Of a stretch of 20,173 nucleotides of DNA, positions 7,352 through 13,074 are shown piece after piece. Where the stretch lies: positions 1 to 20,173 of IMG/VR virus record IMGVR_UViG_3300047546_001065. One strand, 5' to 3'. Source of the stretch: a virus. The position numbers and the translations under genes were made by a program. The notes under the pieces were generated by a model. It was given only the letters and a program-made list of their open reading frames with translations. It ran no database searches and was not told where the DNA came from. Position 1 is the first letter of the stretch. The number at the start of each line of letters is the position of its first letter.

Positions 7352-9382
7352 TTAGCCTATCTTAATCTCACATGCATCTGTTGTGCAATATGCTTCACCC
7401 TGTGCTTCTAGATTATCTACACCCTCATAAATAGCAGAAAAATCTATCTTTTTAATCTGTCCAACATAACTATTATACTCCTCTTCGGAAATTTGAGTAT
7501 AAGGTTGTTGTGGATATACGGTATTGCCCATTGGAAGGAATGATACTGCCTTTAACTGCCCCTCGTACATATGAAGTGCTGGAGCAACATGCTTTGACTC
7601 TGTTTCCTTGTCAAATGAGAGCGTTACAGAAACACCATTATCAGACCAGTATTTTTGGGCAGTTGCTGCAAGAGCAATCTTTTCAAATAATGTTACATCC
7701 TTTTCAGAACGTGGATGTCCAGATTTAACTGGGAAATATACTACAGATGTATTTGCTGAAACAATATCTTTTTCAATTTTATATCCTGCTGCACTAAATA
7801 AATGAATCATTGGATCTGTATCCCCAAATCTAATTGCACGAAGGAAGTAATTTCCTCCAGGTCCCCAGTGAACGCCAGGAGTTGCACCAGAAAGAATTGA
7901 TACAGAACCAGATGGCTTAACTGTTGTTACACGAATTGATTCACGAACACATAACCATTCTGAATATTGACGATCATACTTGCGAATTGTTTGATATCCC
8001 TCATCCATCCATTCACGAACTGCTGGTAGTCCTTTTTGATCTGCAAATGAGGCAATGCCAGTGAGCGATGTACCAATACGGCGATTGCGTTGCATAATGC
8101 CATTTGTTTGTTGCCAATGTGTTGGAAGAAGTGTTACAGTCTTTCCATAAAGATAAGCAAACTTTAATGTTCTCAAGAAATCTTCTTTAGATTCATGCCT
8201 ATTCAGATGAACCTCAACTAAAGTACAAAGTTCATATGACTCTAGTGGTTGTTCTGCACATGGATTAAAACCCATAACACGATAATCTTTTCCATCTGCT
8301 GGATCTGCTAGACGACCATAGTTACGTGCAACGTCAAGCCAAATAAATCCTGGTTCTCCATTATTAACGATTAAATCTGTATACTTTTCATAATCCATAC
8401 CGACTGTTGCAGAAATCGAATTATTTGACATCCAAGCCCATCCTGGATTTTCTGAATCAAATGAATTACGTTCTGGGAAAACTTCAGCATTTTTAAGATT
8501 AATAAAATCTTCATCTCCAGATGCACCTAAAGCAAGTGTTGCTGATCTACGAACATTTCCTGCTACTACACATGTTCCAATTAGATTAACAATATCAACA
8601 ATTGCTCTTGAATCTAGTGTCTGTCCAGCCCTAGAGCCAATTACACTACGGATAGAGTTATGTAGACGAATCAGTGGTTCTGGACCGCTTGCGACCCCTC
8701 CAAAGCCCTTAATTGGTGTTCCTAGTGGACGGATAAGGTCATAACTGAATTCTTGTATATTTTGGTTTGCTCTCAAAAATGAATTCAGGAGAAGTCTAAT
8801 TGACTCAACCCATCCTTCACGAGTGTCTGGGATTTCATAAATCTGTACTGGCTCAGTTGGTTCATAGATTATAAAATTCTTTTCCTGACCAACGGTGTCA
8901 AATCCCACACCAATACCAAGCATAAGGGCATCCATAACCCAAGCAAATAATGCACCTGGATCATTTTTATCAAGGTCTTTTGTTGAAACCATGGCACAAT
9001 TCTGAAGTGCTGCAGAATTACGTTTTTCCATGGTCATAGCAGTTCCAAATGTCCACATACCACGTCCTGGTGGTGTCCATTTAAGATTAAACATTCTATC
9101 AAATGCTTCCTTAGCAGATGACTGAGCCTTGTAATCATTCCATGGTAAACGATTTTCTTTGGCGTGGTTCTTTTGAACTGAGTACATACCTTCGATTACA
9201 CGACGGCAAACTTCATGCCATCTTTCTTTAGTTCTATCATCCTTCATACGAGAATAGGTACGAATAAACGTAATCTCTCCCAAAGAATTATTACCAGCGT
9301 CTACAAAACCAAAAGGCGACTCCTTGATTTTATACTCATTGATAAACTCCTCTGGTAAACGAAAACTAAAAAAATCTGACAT
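7352..9382 (-). CDS. Class II (B12-dependent) ribonucleoside-triphosphate reductase
   Basis: A 676-residue monomeric adenosylcobalamin-dependent reductase that converts ribonucleotides to deoxyribonucleotides. The pattern matches the Lactobacillus leichmannii-type enzyme: PPGRGMW (104-110), NCAMVST with Cys129, FNPCAEQ with Cys375 (thiyl radical), Glu377 and Asn373, and Cys386 exactly 11 residues later. Cys129/Cys386 would form the active-site redox pair. The C-terminal CTTDAC (Cys666, Cys671) is the shuttling dithiol. The full catalytic set is present. The enzyme would supply dNTPs during phage replication without needing oxygen or a small subunit; it needs host cobalamin. The start has a good Shine-Dalgarno (AAGGAG, 6-base spacer) and its own promoter with an inverted repeat next to it. 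Confidence 0.95.
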   Translation of the reverse strand: MSDFFSFRLPEEFINEYKIKESPFGFVDAGNNSLGEITFIRTYSRMKDDRTKERWHEVCRRVIEGMYSVQKNHAKENRLPWNDYKAQSSAKEAFDRMFNLKWTPPGRGMWTFGTAMTMEKRNSAALQNCAMVSTKDLDKNDPGALFAWVMDALMLGIGVGFDTVGQEKNFIIYEPTEPVQIYEIPDTREGWVESIRLLLNSFLRANQNIQEFSYDLIRPLGTPIKGFGGVASGPEPLIRLHNSIRSVIGSRAGQTLDSRAIVDIVNLIGTCVVAGNVRRSATLALGASGDEDFINLKNAEVFPERNSFDSENPGWAWMSNNSISATVGMDYEKYTDLIVNNGEPGFIWLDVARNYGRLADPADGKDYRVMGFNPCAEQPLESYELCTLVEVHLNRHESKEDFLRTLKFAYLYGKTVTLLPTHWQQTNGIMQRNRRIGTSLTGIASFADQKGLPAVREWMDEGYQTIRKYDRQYSEWLCVRESIRVTTVKPSGSVSILSGATPGVHWGPGGNYFLRAIRFGDTDPMIHLFSAAGYKIEKDIVSANTSVVYFPVKSGHPRSEKDVTLFEKIALAATAQKYWSDNGVSVTLSFDKETESKHVAPALHMYEGQLKAVSFLPMGNTVYPQQPYTQISEEEYNSYVGQIKKIDFSAIYEGVDNLEAQGEAYCTTDACEIKIG

Positions 9383-9388
9383 GTGTTT

Positions 9389-9394
9389 CTCCTT
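9389..9394 (-). promoter_or_regulatory. Ribosome binding site of the ribonucleotide reductase
   Basis: AAGGAG lies 6 bases before the ATG at 9382. It contrasts with the several genes here that lack any leader or Shine-Dalgarno. Confidence 0.75.
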
Positions 9395-9415
9395 TTAAAA
9401 AACTGTAATAAAGCA

Positions 9416-9424
9416 AGTATAGCA
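9416..9424 (-). promoter_or_regulatory. Extended -10 promoter (TGCTATACT) of the reductase
   Basis: The minus strand reads TGCTATACT. TTTACT at 9443-9438, with a 16-base spacer, is a possible weak -35 matching four of six consensus bases. The expected mRNA has a leader of about 27 bases containing the Shine-Dalgarno. The adjacent inverted repeat (9424-9448) covers the -35 region. Confidence 0.6.
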
Positions 9425-9448
9425 GAGTTTTCTAAAAAGTAAAACTCT
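9424..9448. repeat. Inverted repeat in the reductase promoter (possible operator)
   Basis: A perfect 8-bp inverted repeat, AGAGTTTT (9424-9431) and AAAACTCT (9441-9448), separated by 9 bases. It ends at the base where the extended -10 begins and overlaps the -35 position of the reductase promoter. On the minus strand no U-run follows, so an operator is more likely than a terminator for the gene upstream. It does not resemble the known NrdR box. Confidence 0.5.
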
Positions 9449-9469
9449 ACCTAAAGTGATAGTTGAGGG

Positions 9470-9598
9470 TTAACTAAAATTAAAACTTCTTGGATGCTTA
9501 GGCTCACATCTTTTGCATTGTGTAAGTTTAATTCCAGTCACTGGGCATGTAGCAATATCTAAATCATGACCAAATAAAAAACAGATCAATTTTTTCAT
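9470..9598 (-). CDS. Small DUF1660-like zinc-binding protein
   Basis: A 42-residue gene read directly from the sequence: ATG at 9598, stop at 9470. It begins MKKLICFLFGHD and continues with a CPVTG stretch and a CKRC pair, so it carries Cys6, His11, Cys18, Cys28 and Cys31. This pattern resembles the short DUF1660 prophage proteins (start MK.LIC.LFGH, ending in a C-x2-C knuckle) whose function is unknown; zinc binding is inferred from the cysteines. The ATG overlaps the stop of the upstream 212-aa gene by four bases (ATGA), supporting real coupled translation. The extended first loop and basic tail (KHPRSFNFS) differ from typical members. Confidence 0.72.
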   Translation of the reverse strand: MKKLICFLFGHDLDIATCPVTGIKLTQCKRCEPKHPRSFNFS

Positions 9599-10233
9599 AA
9601 TTCTATCCATCCATTACCAAGGCCATCAACTGCTGGTGCTATGTCATAAGCAATTGTAATTCTTGGTTTGTCTTGATACCAGTCATCTCTACCGTGTGGA
9701 TGTCCAGTTTCAGAAACAATTGCCCTGTTGTTTTTATTAATGTTTTCAAATGAATCAATACCATTAATCTTATAAAAAGTAGATGATGGCTCTGCATTTA
9801 CGCAGTAATATCCATGAAATACTGGAGCACCCTCTCCGCCCATATGGTCATGAAAGAATCTTTCATTCTTTAATGGATTAACGCCACTAGTTCCAGTTGT
9901 CTTTGGATCATAATTGAACCAACCCTTAATTGCAAATTTATTTGCCTCAAAATCAAGACCATAATATTCTGATGCCTCAATCATGATATCCTTTAGTGCA
10001 AATTTTAGTTTCTGAACTGATGGATGCGTAAAATTAAAGATATTATAGTATTTGCCAAGTTGCGTAGCAGCACCATTATTTTTATTATATTTTGATAATT
10101 CCTCTGTGGGAATTTCTGTAAGGGTTCCTGCAAGAAGTTCATCTTGTTTCATTTCAAGATACGTGTACATTTCATCTAGATTATTATCTAGAAATCTGTC
10201 AAAAAACTTATGTGGTGGCTTCATTGCAATCAT
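9595..10233 (-). CDS. 2OG-Fe(II) oxygenase-like protein, second of a tandem pair
   Basis: A 212-residue paralogue of the gene just upstream. Shared features in order are an N-terminal PHKFFDRFLDNNL segment, a helical middle, a GWFN strand (104-107), FHDHMGGEGAPVFHGYYCVNAEPS (127-150), NNRAIVSETGHPHG (168-181) and PRITIAYD (190-197). The HDH and GHPH motifs could supply iron-binding histidines and Arg191 could bind 2-oxoglutarate. The layout resembles the 2OG-Fe(II) oxygenase superfamily, but the first motif reads H-D-H rather than classical H-x-D. It starts by ATGA overlap with the upstream paralogue and ends by ATGA overlap with the DUF1660-like gene. The substrate is unknown. Confidence 0.72.
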   Translation of the reverse strand: MIAMKPPHKFFDRFLDNNLDEMYTYLEMKQDELLAGTLTEIPTEELSKYNKNNGAATQLGKYYNIFNFTHPSVQKLKFALKDIMIEASEYYGLDFEANKFAIKGWFNYDPKTTGTSGVNPLKNERFFHDHMGGEGAPVFHGYYCVNAEPSSTFYKINGIDSFENINKNNRAIVSETGHPHGRDDWYQDKPRITIAYDIAPAVDGLGNGWIEL

Positions 10234-10895
10234 GCTAAAGGAATCCAGTGTTGCTCTTGTGAGGATCCAAAACGCATAATATCTTTAAGTGGAATTACAT
10301 CATATGCAACTGTAATTCTAGGACCATCCCAATCCCAATCTGCCATTGCGTGTGGATGTCCCATTTCGGACAAGATTGCACGGTTGTTAGTATTATAGTT
10401 TTCTACATACTTATCAAATGCCTTATAGTGTGTTATTGATGGTTCTGCATTTACACAATAGTATCCGTGAAAGTTTGGTGCTCCAAGTGGTCCATGATCG
10501 TGCCAATCTAACTTGCCCTTTTTAGTATGATTAATATTAAACCAGCCCTGTAGCATATATTTTTGTTCATCAAAATCGATATCGTAATATTCACATGCTT
10601 CCTTAACCATGTCAGACACGGCAAGGTATAGATGATAAATTTCTTCAATATGGAACTGGAAGACGTTGTACTGTCTCCATTTCATGGTTGAAACACTATT
10701 AGATGATTTCCAAATCTCATTATCTGTAACAGGTGTTACACCAGTTACCTGTGCCTGTTCAATTTTTTGGTATCTGTCTTGTAGTTCTCCTGCTAGACGA
10801 ACCAAATCATTATTAAGGTATCTTTCAAAAAATCTATGTGGTTGTGTGGACTTACTGACGCTTTGTAGTCCTTCTGTTGGAAAGTCTTCCATCAT
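10230..10895 (-). CDS. 2OG-Fe(II) oxygenase-like protein, first of a tandem pair
   Basis: A 221-residue protein. Motifs are PHRFFERYLNNDL (19-31), YMLQGWFNINH, LDWHDHGPLGAPNFHGYYC (129-147), NNRAILSEMGHPHA (170-183) and PRITVAYDV (192-200). Candidate iron ligands are His132/His134 and His180/His182, with Arg193 for 2-oxoglutarate. This is a plausible oxygenase fold with an HxH-type first motif. The downstream gene is a clear paralogue, probably from tandem duplication, with the core better conserved than the N-terminal linker. The start at 10895 has GGAG with a 6-base spacer; a second in-frame ATG follows immediately. A TATAAT box overlaps the end of the sulfotransferase gene. Confidence 0.75.
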   Translation of the reverse strand: MMEDFPTEGLQSVSKSTQPHRFFERYLNNDLVRLAGELQDRYQKIEQAQVTGVTPVTDNEIWKSSNSVSTMKWRQYNVFQFHIEEIYHLYLAVSDMVKEACEYYDIDFDEQKYMLQGWFNINHTKKGKLDWHDHGPLGAPNFHGYYCVNAEPSITHYKAFDKYVENYNTNNRAILSEMGHPHAMADWDWDGPRITVAYDVIPLKDIMRFGSSQEQHWIPLA

Positions 10896-10918
10896 TTTTG
10901 TCTCCGTTCGACTTTACT

Positions 10919-10924
10919 ATTATA
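10919..10924 (-). promoter_or_regulatory. Probable -10 element before the oxygenase pair
   Basis: TATAAT in the context GGTGTATAATAG, 23 bases before the ATG at 10895. It overlaps the stop codon of the sulfotransferase gene. With GGAG in the leader it would give a conventional short 5' UTR. Confidence 0.45.
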
Positions 10925-11639
10925 CACCATTTAAAGACTTATGTTCATTGGTTTTTATATAATCATATAAATGATAATCAATACTATTTAACTCTTCAAT
11001 GCGTGATTTAATGCTTTTGGGAATATCAAATTCCAGTTTTGAGGATTCGTTTATGGGATGTCTTTGATTAAACAACGAAAACCCATAATCCTTTTTACTA
11101 ATGTCTGAAAGCCAATCTAATAATGAATCAATGTTTTCCAAAGATACGACTTTTATTCTGTCTATTTTGTCTGTTATTTTTTTGATATCAGACTCATAGT
11201 TTTCAATCATCCATCCGTTGGCAACAATTTCTGGTCTTGTAGCAGCATTCCAGCGATCTTTATTAGATGAACCAGTCAAAAACCTAGATTGTATATTTCT
11301 ATGATTTTCTGAAAACACTGGATCGTAAATCCATTTTTCAAGTAATTCTATTGTTGGTTTGGTATAAAATACATACTCAGAGAAAAAATTAAAGGTGCTT
11401 ATAAACCTTTGAAATGGGTCACGCACCACCGAAAATGAGCAAACATCTTCTAAGATAGTTTCTGGATAGCAACCAATATGTCCAAAAATATATTTAGATG
11501 TTTTTAATTTGTCATCATCAATTTTATTTTTTTGAAATACAAGTGAATAATTAATTCCCCTACTATTTAATAATGAAGTAATAGGGGAATGAATAAATGT
11601 ACCTGCAGTTCGGGGGATATGATTATGATAATAAATCAC
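10920..11639 (-). CDS. Sulfotransferase family protein
   Basis: A protein of about 239 residues. Near the N-terminus is HIPRTAGTFIH, matching the PAPS 5'-phosphosulfate loop of carbohydrate/heparan-type sulfotransferases (typically HIPKTGGTS), with Arg replacing the usual Lys. The 3'-phosphate-binding SVVRDPFQRFIS motif follows about 60 residues later, and NIQSRFLTG fits the region after it. Such enzymes move sulfate from PAPS to hydroxyl groups on sugars or proteins. No signal peptide or membrane helix is visible, so it is probably cytoplasmic. The longest frame starts at TTG 11645, but the GTG at 11639 has GGGGGA 8 bases upstream and is preferred. The gene begins 15-30 bases after the FN3/Hint gene and precedes the oxygenase pair. 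Confidence 0.8.
   Translation of the reverse strand: MIYYHNHIPRTAGTFIHSPITSLLNSRGINYSLVFQKNKIDDDKLKTSKYIFGHIGCYPETILEDVCSFSVVRDPFQRFISTFNFFSEYVFYTKPTIELLEKWIYDPVFSENHRNIQSRFLTGSSNKDRWNAATRPEIVANGWMIENYESDIKKITDKIDRIKVVSLENIDSLLDWLSDISKKDYGFSLFNQRHPINESSKLEFDIPKSIKSRIEELNSIDYHLYDYIKTNEHKSLNGV
11554..11590. repeat. Inverted repeat inside the sulfotransferase gene
   Basis: ATTCCCCTA (11554-11562) and TAGGGGAAT (11582-11590) form a perfect 9-bp inverted repeat with a 19-base loop, within the first 90 bases of the sulfotransferase reading frame. Together with the start-site hairpin it places two strong stems at the beginning of this mRNA. Confidence 0.4.
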
Positions 11640-11655
11640 TCTCAATATCCCCCGA
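11610..11655 (-). promoter_or_regulatory. Hairpin covering the sulfotransferase ribosome binding site
   Basis: On the minus strand CGGGGGATAT (11654-11645) is perfectly complementary to ATATCCCCCG (11620-11611). One more T-A pair outside makes an 11-bp stem. The 5' arm contains the GGGGGA that would serve as Shine-Dalgarno, the loop of 24 bases contains the GTG start, and the 3' arm encodes the Ile-Pro-Arg of the PAPS-binding loop. If formed, it would block initiation until opened, for example by a ribosome finishing the upstream gene. Confidence 0.55.
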
Positions 11656-11669
11656 CTATTTGATAAATC

Positions 11670-13049
11670 TTAATAATACTTCATATTGTGCATAACTAGA
11701 TTTCCTGCAAGGAATGTATCGGCATCTTCGCAGTCAAATCTGAATGTATTTGCATCTCCTTCAATCTGTTGTACTGTTTGAATAAGTACTTCAGAGAAGG
11801 CATCATGCTCATATGAATATTCAAGTACATAATCTCCTGGTTCTAATGAACCTGATAGAACGTACATGTAAGCACCATTACGCTTTGTAAGAACTGGTTG
11901 ATTAAGTGAGAACTTCTTAGAAACTTCTCCATTAATTGTCATTGTTACAGTCTTTGGTTGTGGTGTCTTAGAAATAACCTTTGTTTTACGTATTTCTAGA
12001 TTTGTAATTGTTGGAGAAGACCATTCTAGCGAAGAATCAAATCCTTCATCTAAGTACTCAGCCCATACAACACCCCATACTTCGTCTCCAGGTTGAACTT
12101 CACTTGCTGGCTTTGTTCCATATCCTCCAGTTTCAGTAACAACTGAGATTAATGTGTTTTCATCAACGCATCCTCCAAATGAGAATGGAGAGAATCCGAA
12201 TACACCGAATGGAGAGAATCCAAATGGTGAGAATCCGAACACACCAAATGGTGAGAATCCGAATGGTGAGAAACCAAACACACCGAATGGAGAAAAGCCA
12301 AACACTCCAAATGGAGAGAAACCAAATGGTGAGAAGCCGAATACGCCGAATGGTGAGAATCCGAATACACCGAATGGTGAGAATCCAAACACTGAAAATG
12401 GTACGAATGAAAATGTAGTGGTTGTTGATGAATAATCAGACCATTCACCATATCCATCAGTATTTCTAGCACGTACACGATATGCTTGTGCTGTTCCACC
12501 TTCTTGGTTTACGTTTGTAGATGTTCCAGATACCGTTCCAGATTTTCCATCATTTGATTCCCACTGGTAATCAATAATTGCTGATCCACCATTTTCAGGT
12601 GCTGACCATGAAATTGTATCGTATGATACGTTTGATGGTGATGATGCAGATGGCGCAGATGGCTTTCCTGGAAGTCCAGTAACATTTTGTGATCCACCTG
12701 AAACTTCAGTTGAAGTAACTGTTGTATTTGATTGTCCAATTGTAGCATTTGCCTTAATCTTAAAAGTCCATGATGCACCAGAGCGCAATCCTGTAACTCT
12801 ATAAGGGGATGTGGTTGCTGTGAAGGTTCTATCTCCATATGTTGCATTGCTTGCAGTAATTGTGTATGAAGATGCTGTCGATCCAATACCAGTTCCTGGC
12901 GTAAAGTAAACATCATAATCACCACTTAAATATGATACACCAACACGGACTACAGATGTAATAACTGGGTCTGCTGGTTGAATACCCCAGTATCTAATTG
13001 TCTGCTTTGCAGACTTAGATGCTTTACCACCCTTACGAATAATTCCCAT
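11670..13049 (-). CDS. FN3 - FG-repeat - Hint domain virion protein
   Basis: A 459-residue protein of four parts. Residues 1-26 are a basic leader. Two fibronectin type III-like domains follow (about 27-118 and 127-212; the second has VSYDTISWSAPENGGSAI and AYRVRARNTDGYGEWSD). Residues 213-293 are a strict aromatic tract of FSPFGVFG and FSPFG units. Residues 294-459 look like a Hint (intein/Hedgehog-type) self-processing domain: CVDENTLI (block A, Cys294), ASEVQPGDEVWGV, SLNQPVLT (block B position), LEPGDYVLEY, and FRFDCEDADTFLAGNLVMHN (blocks F/G, ending His454-Asn455), followed only by MKYY. The block B His appears to be Gln384 and the residue after HN is Met, so splicing looks unlikely, while cleavage or Cys-based attachment is possible. 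FN3 domains are common in phage tail proteins, and the fibre genes lie just upstream. Confidence 0.8.
   Translation of the reverse strand: MGIIRKGGKASKSAKQTIRYWGIQPADPVITSVVRVGVSYLSGDYDVYFTPGTGIGSTASSYTITASNATYGDRTFTATTSPYRVTGLRSGASWTFKIKANATIGQSNTTVTSTEVSGGSQNVTGLPGKPSAPSASSPSNVSYDTISWSAPENGGSAIIDYQWESNDGKSGTVSGTSTNVNQEGGTAQAYRVRARNTDGYGEWSDYSSTTTTFSFVPFSVFGFSPFGVFGFSPFGVFGFSPFGFSPFGVFGFSPFGVFGFSPFGFSPFGVFGFSPFGFSPFGVFGFSPFSFGGCVDENTLISVVTETGGYGTKPASEVQPGDEVWGVVWAEYLDEGFDSSLEWSSPTITNLEIRKTKVISKTPQPKTVTMTINGEVSKKFSLNQPVLTKRNGAYMYVLSGSLEPGDYVLEYSYEHDAFSEVLIQTVQQIEGDANTFRFDCEDADTFLAGNLVMHNMKYY
12171..12413 (-). repeat. FSPFGVFG / FSPFG coding repeat tract
   Basis: This DNA encodes residues 213-293 of the FN3/Hint protein. 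It holds six FSPFGVFG units and three FSPFG units in irregular order, flanked by a divergent first unit (FSFVPFSVFG) and last unit (FSPFSFGG). Synonymous codons differ between units (Ser TCA/TCT, Gly GGA/GGT, Phe TTT/TTC), so the units are conserved mainly at protein level. The plus-strand readings of this tract (Asn/Gly/Glu/Pro-rich) are shadows. Confidence 0.9.
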
Positions 13050-13063
13050 TTTATCTTCCCCCT

Positions 13064-13069
13064 ATTATA
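13064..13069 (-). promoter_or_regulatory. Possible -10 element before the FN3/Hint gene
   Basis: TATAAT in the 25-base gap upstream, 14 bases before the ATG. GGGGGAAG lies between it and the ATG as a Shine-Dalgarno-like stretch. No extended TG is present, so this is a weaker promoter call than others in the window. Confidence 0.35.
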
Positions 13070-13074
13070 AATTA

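Noticed and set aside
9424-9448. Terminator for the DUF1660-like gene
   Set aside because: The stem is AT-rich and no U-run follows on the minus strand. Its position against the -10 box fits an operator better.
12154-12435. Plus-strand frame of Asn/Gly/Glu/Pro repeats opposite the FG tract
   Set aside because: It is the antisense reading of the FSPFG codons. It has no ribosome binding site, and the minus-strand protein has recognisable domains on both sides.
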